This document shows, piece by piece, positions 46,146 through 59,974 of a stretch of DNA of 64,000 nt. The first letter of the stretch is position 1, and every line of letters starts with the position of its first letter. The notes beneath the pieces were generated by a model. It was not told the origin of the DNA. It did not search any database and saw only the letters and a list, made by a program, of their open reading frames with translations. The DNA is from Nymphaea colorata (Eukaryota; Streptophyta; Magnoliopsida; Nymphaeales; Nymphaeaceae). Made by a program: the position numbers and the translations under genes. The stretch spans positions 1,545,544-1,609,543 of the forward strand of contig NC_045151.1 of NCBI RefSeq assembly GCF_008831285.2. The letters run 5' to 3'.

Positions 46146-49100
46146 GTGGCTATAGTTTATATGAACCTTCTTCATCCTCAGTAAAAATGAAAAGGGCAGC
46201 AGATTTCACCTTGTATAATTCCTAGAAACATATTTTCAGAAACTTAATTTCAATTCAAGATTCTCAAAACATCAAACCATACCTTATGGGTTAGTCTTTC
46301 TATTCCTTTTTTTTTTTTTTTTTTGGTTCAATCCAATGGGCCATCGGATTGAATCTGCTTTATTTTTGTGCCGCTCAAAGTTTAACTAAGTCTTACATCT
46401 AGTGTGAAATTGACATGCATGATTCTCAGCATGCTATGGTTCGAAGCACTGATGCTGACTAAGAAGCATAGCGTATCTAGAGGGATCAGAGGCATCCTAA
46501 ACATCACACATCACATTCTGAGTTCAATTTTTGATGAGCGCTTCAATTTTCATGAGCGCTATAAAAATGAGGTAGATGTGATGTATTAGTTGACGTACAT
46601 TGTCACATCAAAGCATGCACAAGGGAAAAATGAATTGGGCAGCAAATTTTTCCACGGACCATCCGATTGAGTCCAACCCAATGAGCCATCCGATTGAATG
46701 TACCAGCATCAAATTGACATGGGCTTTTAAATTTTTTTAGAATATCCATATTAATAAAATTAACAAGCTCGAATAAGTTGACTTGCAATGTCACACCAAG
46801 GTACTGGCGTAGCTAGCCCTCGACCTTAGGACTGTTTGATGCATTGGAAATATGGAGTTGAAAATAAGTTTTAAGAAACTTACATTAAGAATTGAAGAAA
46901 TGAAAACAAAATCTAGATTTCCAAAACTTCTTTGTTTTTCGTAGACTTAGTTTCATGTTCTAAGAAATAAATTTCTTGGTTTGATAAGAATGAAAGATGA
47001 AAAAAGAGAATCGCTGGATTAAAGACTGCTTTAAGAGAGCCCAACGGCTACTTTTTTATCCCAATTTTTATGGGCAAGAAAAATTTTTAAATATTTGAAT
47101 TTTATTTCTAGTGCTACAAGAAATATCATGCCCGTCAAATGGACCCTTAAGGCTAGGGGAAAGGAGGAGCGCTTCGGCTGTTTCTTGGGCCATGACCCAT
47201 GCCCCTCAGTTGCTCGGATAGGATCTACTAGCTAGTTGAGCACTTATTAACTTAAGTCAAGTTTTTGATAATCGTAAGATGTACTTAAGTTTTTCAATAA
47301 ACGTGTTTATATTTTACAAAGTTTCAGATTTTTTTTTTTTGAATAATTGAGAATTTGGTCCCTATAAATTCCAACTTAAACATTAGAACAAGCTAGTTTA
47401 AGGCTTTTTTTTTTTTTTCAAGTTGGGTGCATAAACAAATCAAGAAAAGACACATTAAAATTTGAATTTCAAAATGTAGTGCTGATTTTGCAGCTAGTGA
47501 AAGATTGCAATTAGGCAGCCTAGTGGGGCTTGAGTATAGTCTCAAGCTGGTGGCTGGTAAATGGTCAGTTTTTGGTTCGAGTAGTCCCTAACAAGTTATT
47601 ATTGCGAGTAGCATGAGTGCAATAATGTTCTTGTGCGTATGGAGGGAACTGTGTTCTCCAATTTAAGCACAGACTCGGCCTTATAGCAAAAGGGGCGAGA
47701 ATTTCATTTTCATTGCATGGTTATTGATACTGAAGGCCACTTATTCAAGTCAGACAAATGGTTTAGGGACCAAATAATTGCAATTAGGCACAAAAAACTG
47801 CAATAAAATGGAATCTACTTTCATAAACTGCTCAATTTAAATAAAAAATGCAAGATTTTTCCTAATCTTCATGCATGTATCGCAGATTTATTCATTTTAT
47901 CATTGCATTCGTTTCGTTTCTCCATTTTCTAAACTTTTCGCCATTTTGAAAATTGCATATGATACAGCTTTTTATTGATTCACGCCTGTTTCCGATGATG
48001 ATTCGATTCGCCTGATTCATTGAACTAGAAAGATGCCCGATTCCATTCACACACATCACTATGGATAACATTCGGTTGTTAACAGAATCGGCCCAAATCC
48101 GCCCGCCGGATTTGAATATCGGCGGCAAATTGAATTGATTCCGAAGAGTGCCGTGTGTTATCAAGTATTAACTAAATAATTGTTTAATGTATTCCGAAAT
48201 TTTATTTTTAAATTATTTTTTATGCATTTTTTGAATTTACTAAATGACTTTTTTTTCAATATCTTTAGCCGCTTTGGCCTTCACGTCCACATCAAATTTC
48301 AAAGGTTTGAATACTTACGTTAATTAGGTTCAGGTAGAGGCAGTGCCATGAATTTTTTATGAGAAAGTCAAATTATAGTTTTGAAATTTTAACAAAAAGC
48401 TAAAATACAATTTTTTTAAAAATTTTATATAGAATAAATAAAGTTTTCTAAAATTTACGCTTAAATTTAAAAAAAGATTTTGAGCCCTTCGTAAACGGAT
48501 GAAGACAAGTCCATCCATGCAGCTTCAATCTGAACGAAGCAGTATGGAAGCATGAGATTCGATTCAAACGTTTGAGAGGAGATAAATGGATTGGAGAAAT
48601 TTGATTTACCCATTTGATGTCGAAACTTTTAGTCCAATTTGGTAAAGAAACTTGGAACTGATTATTAATCAGATCAGAATTTGGCATGCTGTTCCTTCAC
48701 AAATGAATCTGAGTTTGAGATCCAGCTGAGTTCTAATAAAAATCCAAACCAACTACCTACAAATATGTCAAATTCAATAAAAGCCGGACTCGGCTCTGAG
48801 TCCAAACTGTTTGCTTCCCTAAACAGCACTCCATTAATTTGGTCTGCTAGCTTTCCGGTGAGCAGAAGCCACTTGAAGAAAGGCCGAAGCCCTCCCCTTT
48901 TCCTGGCTCCTAAGGTCCAGAGCTGCTTCAGGAATCGAGGCACGATAGACTTGTGGGACACCCATCAACCAGAGTGTCATACTGTCACCATTTACAGTTT
49001 AGAGGAGTAGAACCCATGAGAATCAAATAGACGACCGAACTCTCTCCAACCTTCCAAACTGACCAGCTGCTGAATTTGACGTCGAAATTCTTCGGTCAAA

Positions 49101-51567
49101 TTTGTGGCAAAGTCACCCAATTTTTGGGTCTTTGACGTGGCAGAACTTAGCGTGCATATCTGAATATGATTTGCAACTCCATTAAATTATGAAAGGAAGA
49201 AACAGTTTTCGGAGTCATGCTATAGGCAAAACGGAAAAGAACAAGAATTGAAGGCAAGTGGGCACTTGTAATGGACAAGCAATAGGTATATCCAATTGGA
49301 ATCTGGACATGAAAACATCCAATAAATCAGATATGATTAAGGGTATATCCAATTCGAATCCAATTCATTGATATCCTTAAAAGTATGTTCATCTTGATCT
49401 CATTCTAGATTTGTCACTGGCTTACTCCTTTAAATTCATAACGCAAGATTCTCTTAGATCAAGATTTTGGTTGATCTGGATCATCTATGGGTCGCCCATG
49501 ACCCGACAAAGTCAGACTTTGCTTAAGGAAGGTTGATACCACTTATACCGGAAACTAATTCAAGTTTTTTATAAGAAGCGTTGATTAGTGAGGAAGTTTG
49601 TGTTCCTCTAGTTTAGAGCCATATTTTCAACATTACTCAAAGTCTAGCAACTGAGATCAATATAACAGTTGAATAGACATCCAAACAAAACTGAGTAGTT
49701 CTTTACAAGAAAATTAGAACTTATACTGCAAATCTCTTTGAGAACTTCAATTCCATTGGTGAACTTCTTGTTCCGAAACTCTTTAGCACTCTAAAGTTTA
49801 ATTAAGTCCATCCAACCAAATCTATTCAAAGCCCAAAAATTTCTCATCTATAAATCCATTTCAAGCTAGGACAAAACCTTGCATGATCTTGATCACCGCC
49901 TTAAGGCCACTTCAAACTCACTTGAATCATGAAACCTACTGAAAACATTGGAATCACTCGGACAGGACTCATCTGAAGGGACACTGATCGGAACCACGGT
50001 TATTATCCATGATTCAATTCTTATGGAATTTGTTTAGATCGTATTCAGGTTTTATCTGCTCATGCATGCTGGATCCGTTCGATCCATCCTCGTCAGTAGG
50101 TCTCAACTCTCAAGTTTGATTGGGTTGTCAAGCTTAATTTTCTGCATTTTGGAATAAGTTTAACTCCATTTTACCTGCAAAGTTAGATCCGAAATGAGAA
50201 ACATGAAAAGGACGCACGGCAAACTGTCTCCAACTCAATGAGAATATTGCAGCAGTCAAGATGAAAAACAACATATATATAAATTATGTATACATATAGT
50301 TTGCAAATTTTATGAGTTCATACCAAAGATAAGAATATTACCATTTTTTGACGGTTGGAAAGATTATTATATACTTACCAATTATGTAGCAAGGCGATTT
50401 CAAATAATGCAACGTCCGAGGCATAATTAGAAGAAGAGAGACATTGATCTCAGGTAATTCAGTTGTGATTATTGAGGAGATTATCATCTGGTTTTAAATT
50501 TTTTGTTCTCTTGTTATTTCTTATATTTGCAGTTAATTTCTGGCAGTTGCATGATTTTGGTTCCAGGGCTGTAGAGTGTATCTCATGTCCACCGCTTCAT
50601 ACACAATCAACAGCATGAGTTTCTGAGACCTAGATGTGCTCCCACGACGACGGAGCTAAAAGAATCGAGGCAAGCACGGAAAATCTGTTAGAATGGTTGC
50701 CAATTTAGGAATAATTCATCATTTATGTAAACATATCACCAACAAAATCTTGCTGACTGCATTTCAGCTAGTTCCAGCCATGCAATCATCTAGCCATATT
50801 AATAAAACATTCATTAGCTCTTTTTTTACTGATCAGCAACCCTTCTGTTCCCTTAATAGGCCATCATTGAACTTTTGAGACAATTAAATCTCAAAGCTGG
50901 ATGAACCCTCTTCAGTCCTCTTGTTGCAGTACTGAGATAAATACCATCCTCTTCCGTCCTCTTATTGCAGTATTGAAATAAATACCATCTTCTCTGAATG
51001 GTAAATACTGAAAAAAGAACGATAACTTTAACCGAGTTCAGAAGGAGACCAAGTGAAGGTGAAAGTCATGGTACACTTGTTTGGGAGATAAAAAAGAGAT
51101 TCCTCCGCAAGCATGCATGCTATGTGCACAAGGGAGTGGTCCGCCCCTCCCCTGCATGCGTGGATATGATCCAACAGGCCCAACGTACTCATATCAATTA
51201 TCAAGTAGTGGACATCGCCACAAAAAGGGAAGGAAAGATGAGCTTGAAGACCCAACAAATACTCGTGAGCTTTGAACCATCTCTAACTGTCTGTCGATGA
51301 AAAATGCTAAAATCTTGGTCACTAACACTATCTTCCAGAGTCTCTGAAAATAAATTGCCAACAATAAGAACCACAGATTGTATTACAGGGTTAGAAGGTT
51401 CAAAGCACAATAAAATTGAATTACGCTATAGAGAGAAGACTTTGGGCATATATCAAGATGCATCACTATATTTCATCTTCCTTTGTGTCAGAACATTGCA
51501 AAAACATTGTCATCTAGTAATCTCATTCGACTACTGTACAACATATTCAAGTTACCAAAGTTCTTTT
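46146..51567. other. Intergenic, repeats only
   Basis: A SINE-like element lies at about 47510-47700 (ctggtggctggt...ggttcgagtag), related to the 15755 copy. Related 'gggcagcagattt / gggcagcaaattt' and 'ccatccgattga' pieces occur at 46190-46360 and 46620-46710. An 'aatcggattc'-style patch covers about 47990-48150. A 41-bp unit (cctcttcagtcctcttgttg...) is duplicated at 50906-50990. Open frames at 48681-49010 and 50998-51300 (plus) show no recognisable domain; the latter lies just past the SPX stop on the opposite strand. Confidence 0.5.
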
Positions 51568-54455
51568 CTACTTTGCTACTTTAATCTGTTCTAGGTACGG
51601 TATCTTACTCCAACATTCATCTACCCCTGCATTTTGAAGGGGAGGCAAGGAGAAGACACTAACAGTAGAACTACCACTTCTAATTTCCTTCAAAGCTCGC
51701 AATGCTGCCATCGTGCTCTTCATGTACAAGCTCTCCATGTACTCTATCTCCTCCAACTCCGGGGATTCTTTCAACAAAGACTTGCTGCCCTCCACTTTCT
51801 TATCTTCCGGCTCTGCTTCACCACCATCTGTGGCACATGAAAGAGTTGGCTCATTTGCTGAAAAAAGGTGATCCAGCATTCTCTCACACTCTTTAACAAG
51901 TTTAAAGAGGAGGTCGGTGGTGAAAAAAGGTTGATGCAGGACTCTCTGAATGAAAGGCAGTCGCATGAGAGCACCAGTCCTTTTGTCATATTTCTTTAGG
52001 ATCTTCACTAACCCTGCACGTCCACATAAGACAGCAAATATTAGAAAATCATAAGCTTTTTGCTAGCTGGGAGACGGATGAACCAACAATAGGTAGCAAT
52101 AATTCCAGTGTCATTACCGACACAAATAAACAGGAAGCACCCATTATAAGTCCCCTGAAAAGCTAGGGAAATTTATCCGACTGAAGGCCAGGATGGGGAT
52201 CCCTTAAGAACAAACAAGCATGCTTTATAGTTCTTTAGAAACTCTTTAGTTTATAAAGTAAGATTATCCTGATAATGAGGAGGCAGATCTCACATGTTGC
52301 ACTCCCTAACGTCCCTCCCTTTCCTAGACTTCTTCCTCCTCAACCACTGACATGACAATGCAGCAGTTCAGGCCTGCAGAATTGTTTTCTGATCCACGTG
52401 CATATTTGTGATACTGCATGTGCTTGGGGTGGAAGGGCGATAAGAGGAGGGTTTGAAGGACGGAGCACTCATATGATTTGGTCACAGACCTTCTCGTGAA
52501 AATTTATGTAAAAAGGCATTTGATAACTGAGTTCTTTGAACACATATTCCAACAACAGCATGTTCGTTCCAGGAAACAGTGTCATTATAAATTCGGGTTT
52601 TAGATCCAACAATCAACCGCTAGACATAATTCCACCGTTCTAGTTGAAACAAGATCGAGATGTTCTTTGTTAAAACATGTGTTTCAGGAACATGTCTTCA
52701 CAATGTTCTTTCATCATCTATATACTGTAAGCAACAATATGCATAACACAAACATTATTGTTCGCTGGTCTTCAGGAACTATACATACGAGCAGCAAGAA
52801 AATCAGCAGGCATCCACCGTCCATAAATTAGACAATCCCAACATATAAGACGGCAACTGCACCCCAAGATGGACTATAATTAATAGATGTTCCCCTTGAA
52901 ATCTCGGGGTGAAACTTGTGGTAAAAATTAAATCCATGAAGCCATTCCTAGATTGACATGAATTTCAGCCTGCCCAGTACTCAACTGTGAATACTTCCCA
53001 AGAAAGGACAAACTCAGAGGTCTGCGATGCCTTCAGAATGGTATCATTATCTATAACCACGTTGACTTATCACAAGTTAATCTTAATTAGAAAAACGTCC
53101 ATTTATGCCATGAAAAGGGAAAAAGGAAAAGGTAATCTCTGCATATATCAAAAGGAAAGAAGGGTGACCTGTATAATTGAGAGCACTGTAGTTCTCCAAA
53201 AGGACCATTTCTCCATGAAAATCAACAATCTCTTTCTTCACTTTTATCATCTTTTCTTTTGAATCTTTTCCCTTCTCCACCCTTTCTTGCAACAACTGCA
53301 ACATCAGTAAGGAAGAACAAATGAACTCAGCCAAATATTAACCAAGATACCGTTGTGGACAACTAGATAAACATCCTAGGCACAGGTGTATGACTTGTCC
53401 ACCTAGCCCTTAGCTTTTAACAAATTTGGTTCAAAATTCTGGTCGGTACTAACATTTCCTATCATACCATATGCATTTGCAGCACTCTTGACCACCAAAA
53501 TTCTTCGCCAAATAAGGCAGCGATCGTACGTCATTTGTAATAGACCGTCCTGCTTCTGAAGCAAAGATTTCTAAAATGATCTATTATGTTGCCAACATGT
53601 TTGGGTCATTCAAGCAATGCCCACAATCCATGGAAAAAGAAACTGACTCCATCCTACCAAGGTAGTTTCAAGGATGATACGCTTACTTTTTCCGTGAGAC
53701 ATGTCTGAATAAGTCAGGCTATCAGCTACACGGTTTGGACACTTTACAGAGAATTTCTAATTCTCTAACCAGGGAAATTTTACATGAATCTTGTTTCACT
53801 ATTAATTCATTTTTGAACCTAAAACCACGTACTTTTATCATCATTCATGTACGCCTTGCCAATTTTCCAACACTTAAAGGCTACAATGATGCCGACTCTC
53901 ACCATAAGCTCTCAAACTCCTCATAAATTTAATGAATTCTCAGCTCAATTAGACCCATCTTTGAGACTCCCATAACACAGAGGAACAAGCACGATTAGAG
54001 TCACCAAAAAAGTTCCGGTTACCCAATTTTGGAATCCTCACGTAATTAAACCACGTCAGGTAATTGCAAGAGCACCGAAGTCGATAAACCCATAAATAGA
54101 GACTACAATTACCTGCATCAAGAAAAACAAAGAAGAATCAGAACGGGAGGGAAGCCGCTACCTTCTGGCGGATAATGTATTCCTCCTCTTTCTCGACGAA
54201 GAAGGCATTAAACTTGTCCAGTTCAGCATCCAGAAGGCGGACGAATTCCTGCTCCTCAGGCGTCGCGGCCGTCGCTGTCTCGGCAGAGCAAGGCTCCTCC
54301 CCGTCGCCGGAGAGCCTGGGCCTCTTAGCTGGATTTCCGCCCTTAGGGGCCATCAGCTTGAGGCGCTTCTTGAGATCCTTGTACGACAGGAATTTGTCCC
54401 GCCACTCGGGCAGCGCTTCCTCGATCTGGTTGCTCAGGCTCTTCCCGAACTTCAT
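51568..54455 (-). CDS. SPX-domain protein, SPX1/SPX2-like phosphate sensor
   Basis: Exons on the minus strand: 54455-54162, 53295-53169 and 52013-51568 (stop TAG). All are GT-AG, in phase, encoding 288 residues. The SPX domain spans about residues 1-155: [32 protein letters not shown] (Y25, K26, K29, K30) and [14 protein letters not shown] helix ([20 protein letters not shown]), then [20 protein letters not shown] and [14 protein letters not shown] (K144, K147, K148, K151). These Lys/Tyr residues form the inositol-pyrophosphate pocket in the family. The C-terminal tail [36 protein letters not shown] matches rice SPX1-type proteins with no EXS, MFS or RING domain. SPX1/2 proteins bind PHR factors when phosphate is ample and keep them off DNA. 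The SPX1 versus SPX2 name is not decided. Confidence 0.95.
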
Positions 54456-54568
54456 CTTCTCGGAGGATCGGTCAGAAATGCGGTGGTCAGTTGGCCGGAA
54501 AAAATGGCCAGTTATTGATAGGTGAGCGGTTGGTGGTGAAGGGGGGCTCGGAGGGCGGGCAAGGGCCG

Positions 54569-54619
54569 TTAAATATAGAGGGGCGGGAGGGATATGCGAA
54601 GGAGGGAGGGGGAATATCC
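54569..54619 (-). promoter_or_regulatory. Two P1BS (PHR-binding) sites plus TATA box of the SPX gene
   Basis: Sites matching GNATATNC lie at 54590-54597 (ggatatgc) and 54612-54619 (gaatatcc), 22 bp apart start to start. A TATA-like ctatatttaa (minus strand, 54578-54569) lies just downstream of them, about 115-125 bp from the ATG. P1BS is the site of PHR1/PHR2, so the gene should rise under phosphate starvation. Confidence 0.75.
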
Positions 54620-54849
54620 GTCTCTCCAGTCTCCACGCCGGACACAACGGAATATTTGGGGGTTTTATTCCCTCCGCCCCTCCGCCAATCACATGCTCCA
54701 TTCGGATCCCTCCACGTTACCGGGTTTTCTGCCCCTTCAATTTCATCGATCAAATCTTTCTCACACTTTATATGTATACATATGAATGATGGGTGACCAA
54801 TTTGATAAACCTCTTAAATTTCTGTTTTTAATGCTTTTATAAACATTAA

Positions 54850-55405
54850 TTTAATATAAATCAGTTCAAGTTATTTTTTTTTTAAATTAATAGTTTTTAC
54901 TATCAAAATTTTGATGTTACAAGAAGTGTTTATTTTTGTATTATTTAAATAAGAAAATGATTGACTTAATACATGTAGTCATGTCTTCAGTTCTATTCTT
55001 AAAGATATTATCTTGGAGCCATGTACTTGTGTTAAATTCAAACACTGTCTTAAAAAGATCTATTCTCTTGAAACATTTCCAAGTTGGAACAAGGTTGCAC
55101 TTGCTGCTCTTCCTTCAGTTTATAGCGAGTCCCTTAGTCGTTTTAATTCCATGTAAAATTTCATTCTTTTGATATATATATATATATATATGGGGTCTTA
55201 CGTCCAGGGCAGAGCCAAGGTAGAGCTAGTAAAGCCATGGCCTTACCTCAAATAATAATAGTAATAATAATTTACATATAAATTTTTAAAAAATTTCACT
55301 TATCCTATATAAAAATTTTAAAAAAACAATATTTTGGCTTATGTCGAAATTTAGAAATTTTAATTCGACCATCCTCGCCCCCCTCATGAAAATTTTTTTG
55401 CTCTG
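54850..55405. other. SPX upstream region beyond the promoter
   Basis: AT-rich, with a (TA)n run at about 55170-55190. A short TE-like patch (taaagccatggccttacctc...ctctgcccctgc) runs into the next repeat. No gene. Confidence 0.5.
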
Positions 55406-55521
55406 CCCCTGCTTATCTCGGCAGCTTTGCACCGAAAAGAAATGGAAAAAGTAAGGTGCTTAGCCCCTGCTTATCTCGGCAGCTTTGCAACGAAAAGAAA
55501 TGGAAAAAGTAAGGTGCTTAG
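55406..55521. repeat. 58-bp tandem duplication
   Basis: Copies at 55406-55463 and 55464-55521 begin cccctgcttatctcggcagc and differ at one position (tttgcaccg / tttgcaacg). The near-identity indicates a young event. Confidence 0.95.
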
Positions 55522-55734
55522 AGTCCAACATAGAAACAAGATTTTTTTGCTGAACAGCACTTAAGTCACAAGCGTAAGTCTCATGTGAGCATCCTATTTA
55601 ATTTTTGATTCATTACATTATCGTTATAAGTCCATCCAATGAAATTTTTCATTATCTCTGCCAAGTGCCCTCCACATGCCCCGTTTTTACTTGCTATTTA
55701 TACAATTTTAATGTCAAAAGGAAAGTTCAGCAAG

Positions 55735-56110
55735 CAAGCTTGACTCGTTTAGAAAATGAGTCAAGTTAAGCCAAAAAATAAACTCATTTGGTTAAACAAT
55801 TTAAGCTCAACTGACTTCAACTAAGCTCAAGCCAAGCTAGGCCAACACAAAGTCAGGCTCAACCTAGAGACGAAGCTTAGAAATTTCTGGTCAAAGGGTG
55901 CTCTTTATCTTCACCGTCTGCATGCAGGGCAACATCTATTTGGCTGGAACGAGGTGTCGGTTCGCCATAATAGAGTTACCTATGGCCTGTGTTGGCAACT
56001 GCCCACATGTGGCCCTTCCCCGGCCCAACCAAAGTTCAAGCCAAGCACGAGCGAAGCCACCCCTCAATTCTTGAGCTAAGCTCGAGCAGGTCGGCTCAGA
56101 ACTCGGTTGA
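55735..56110. repeat. 'gagctcgag' dispersed repeat, copy 2
   Basis: Degenerate runs of aagctcaa, gagctaagctcgagc and ctcggttgatga-like motifs, as in the copy at 41405. Noncoding. Confidence 0.5.
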
Positions 56111-57542
56111 TGAATGGCCCTACTACCAAACTTGCTTGACAAGTGAGCAAACAAGTTTTGTACCCTTCCTCCTTGTGGAAAGCACTGTCATTTAGTGTTC
56201 TACCTTCATATTTCCTATTCAAGATGCTCTAAATGTTCAATCCAATGAAAGCAGCGCAGATATTACAAGTCTCTTTTAAGTGAGAAGCACGTAAAATTAG
56301 AAGCATATACCAAGCATAGTTCTAGGAATATGAACATTCAAGCTTTTTTTTAGTTCTTTCAGGAACGACAATGCATCCCTTTGGTTCCATGAACCTGAGG
56401 ATATTCCAAGTGAGATGGCGAAGTTATCTAAAGTAGAAGACAGAAATTAAAGTGGAAACTATACAAGAAAAAGTCACGATGAAGTCCGGTTTGGCTCTGA
56501 CTGACGTGCAAGGATCCACAAGCGCATTGCGTAAACACTACGACGACGTGTGGACTCCTCACCCACATGGGGAATAATTAACAAGAAGGGCATAGACAGT
56601 AAGCTAGCCAAAGGTAGGGGTGGGTGCATGCCCATCACATTTATCACACAAGGAGCCGCTCAGCAGTAGAGACACTATGTGGTTAGCTGATATATTCTGG
56701 GAGCGTTACGTGAATCTATTCTAAACTTTACGGGACATTGAGTACAAAGTGTCCTTATTATCAAACGACCTCAAATGGTTTGAATGAGTGTAGAGTGTCT
56801 CCATTACCAAACTACTCTAAATGGTCGGATTGAATCTAACGTGCTCCACCCTTAATCCGTGAACTGCCCTTGAGGTAATGTTCGACAAAAAGAATATATC
56901 TTATTTTTAAATTTTATCTTCTTAAAGAACATATTTTAAGATATTGTATTCTTGCTCAAGAGAATATAGTCTAGTACTGGTACTAGAAATATAGTATTTA
57001 TACATCTCTCTCTCTCTTTTCTCTAAGTTTGATTTTTTTTTAAGGGGACCCATTTGATTAGGCTTGAAGTCTGACAGACGTCCACTCTGTTCATCTGTAA
57101 ATAGTTGACCTTTTAAGTTAGTAGCACCTGGTTTTAGTTTTAGAAAACCAAGGCTAAGTTCAAAATCAACTTTAAATGCACCTCTACAAGACCAACATTA
57201 ATCTAACTCCTGCACTCGGTGCTTTTATATATATATATAAAAGCTATATTTTTGGTTAATAAGGAACCACTCTTTTCTGCGTTTTGGATAAGGTGTACGT
57301 TTGCAAGACAGGTGTCGCTTTGTCTTTGTTGTGAACTATCGCCGGTCCGACGAGCAAAGAAAGGTTTATGAATTTTGATAATTAATTGCATGGTCCTTAC
57401 ACAGCTTTTTTGGCAGTGAACACAGAAATGGTCCGTTTGCTCGTCCATTTTGATCAACAAAGTGCATTACTGACAGTCAAGAAATCAATTCAATTCCTTC
57501 TGAACAAAATGAGGTTTTTATGGATTACTATCAGAATGTAGA
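56111..57542. other. Intergenic, no gene recognised
   Basis: About 56690-56840 resembles the 'ttcatgaatcta / cattaccaaac' MITE-like family. The rest shows nothing I can name. The minus-strand frame at 57203-57460 has no recognisable domain. Confidence 0.4.
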
Positions 57543-57890
57543 ACGAGCAAGCAAAGCTTGAGTTCGGCTCGAGTCACATATTGCTGGGCTCAAGGTCGAC
57601 TCCAGTGCCAAGTTTTGAGGTGAGCTCAGACTTGGTTTGTGAGTAGGAGCCGGACTCGTTTAAGCTTTTGTGACTATCTTCATGTATAACTTTTCTTCTT
57701 TAAAATGAAAATGAAAACCAGAAAAAGGGTGTTAAAATTCATCAAAAGTTTTGACTAACAATTCTTGAAGATCAACAAATAGAGAAGACACAATGCAAGT
57801 TGAGTTTAAACAAGTCGACCCCATGTAATTTGAACTCGGCTTGTTTATAACTCAAGTTTTAACTCAAGCTCGAGCTCAAAGCCGGAATTG
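57543..57890. repeat. 'gagctcgag' dispersed repeat, copy 3
   Basis: Motifs cttgagttcggctcgagtc, ggtgagctcag and ctcaagctcgagctcaaag, with AT-rich filler between. Noncoding. Confidence 0.5.
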
Positions 57891-59974
57891 GTTGGACTTG
57901 TTGTATATCCTTAACCACAAGCAACCATTTCTTATTGACAAGAAAAGTGATATTTTTTTAAGACAAACACAGGTAGGCATTTTCCGGTTGACAGATATTT
58001 TTTTTCCGGCGAAGACTGCAGTCTTCTTCCCATTGACAGATCTGCACGCGATCTTCCTCTTCACAAGAGAACAAAATAAGTGAGAATGCAGTGTAAAAGA
58101 AATGTGTGGCCCAGCCATTAATGCACCCAAAAAAAAAAAAAAAAAACCCAACACATCTAGTTTTGCTCCCATTTGGCACCATTCTACGTTATATATATTA
58201 TGCCATGTGGCTATTAAATATTTAATGCTTTGGGTTTTCCAAAACTTTATCGAGAGATTCAATTGCCCTGCTTATCAATTATAATTGGTCCTTGCATTGG
58301 CATATTCTCAAGTATTCCATGGAATATTCAAGGAATAAGCCATTTGATGAACATAGATTTCAACGCCGGTATACTTCCAAAAGTGCTCTATTTGGTCATT
58401 GGGATTGATGATTTGATTATGATTGGTGATGCATCAAATACTAGGATTTCATAATTTGCAAAATGACAAGTGAGATACAAGCCAATACTGCAGGGATGGA
58501 ATGGAGCCAGTACTCCATTGTAGAGGCCGAATTATAAATTAATTTTAAATTTAAACAGAAATTGAAATATAACTTTCTAAAATCTTTATATAGATTAAAT
58601 TAAAATTTTTAAATTGTACATGTAAATTTTTTTTTTTTAAATATGAGGTGAGACTATAAATGAATGCCTTATATTTGGTCCAACTCAGGTTTAAGTTTAT
58701 TCCATTAAAATGGAGGGTGGGTTGGCTGGATAATATATATATATATATATATATATATAATTCTAATTGGTTCAGGCTAGACTTCAGGATTAGGTTTCAA
58801 CAGTCAGGTGGGACCAGGTTGTAGTCACGAGCAGTGGCCTAGTCCTATGCCCCGGCCTAAGAACTGTCTCATTATCTTTCGGCAGGACGGCCAAAACCAA
58901 GGGCGGTTAGGCCGGTGCTTTTTACTCTTGAGCAGATAACGCATTCTTGAGACGTGGCAGTACATAGCTTTTAAGTTACAACATCAGTCCCTCTGGCCCA
59001 CTTTCATTGGGACCTTGGCCCACTCTTAAGGGTACATGTCATTCACATGCACCTGTGTACAATGAAAAGGTGCAAAGGCTTGTGCATATAACCAGTTTCG
59101 TGCATTCTTCCTCAGTTAAATGCTAAACACTGCTCGTTGTCAAGGGCGGAGCCATAAACTTCTGGCAAGGGATACTAATACATTAAATTCAAACTTTTAA
59201 AAAGCAACTAATATGTAAATAATTAAATGGCCATCATGTATTAATATAAGAATAAGCAAATTTATGTGGGCTCTGCCACTGTTTGCCTCATGTGCCTTTG
59301 CCACTAACTGCTTTATTTATCTCATCTACAACCATTAGCTATCGACCACCAATCATGCAAGTTAACAGTGGTACGGATGTCAATCAGTGGTAAGTGGTGA
59401 ACTCAGAAATTTTTGGTTAAGGGACGTTATCTCAGAAATTTTCATTTCGCACGGAATATATAAATAAGTTTCATTGCCTTGGATTTAAGATTCGAGTGTC
59501 AGATTTGTTTTAGATTTAGGGTTTTAACAAACAAATTTCAAACACTAACTGAGCCAGAAATTTTTTCTGGTGGAAGCACTCATTCAATACTTTTAATTTC
59601 TTTGGGACACTTACATGTATAACAATCAAATATATCAAAACTTTAACATATATATTAAACTAATTTTAGCTTGCACCAGCCACCATGTGACTACGCCACT
59701 GATTTCAAATGAAATCTTAGTCGATGGATAGAAAAAAAAAAGGACGGATGTTCGATCTCTCGCACAGATCAGAAATCTACATGGGAGAATTTGGCGGGAA
59801 GATAAAGCAATCCAATCATTAGAGAACTTATTGATTAATTTGACCACATCCCTTCAATGCTACTTAGCAATAAGAATAGTTTTGTTACCCTTCCAAAAAT
59901 ATGCTCTAAAGATTAAGATGGATTTATGAAACACTGTGCAGTGTTTTATAATGTTCAGTGTTTTATAATGTTCA
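57891..59974. other. Intergenic, repeats only
   Basis: A poly-A run at 58129-58146 and a (TA)n run at 58732-58759. 'aacactgtgcagtgttttat'-type MITE-like sequence with a short tandem copy (gttcagtgttttataat) lies at 59930-59980. No gene was identified. Confidence 0.45.

Noticed and set aside
54175..54525. Plus-strand open frame of 116 codons
   Set aside because: Antisense shadow of SPX exon 1.
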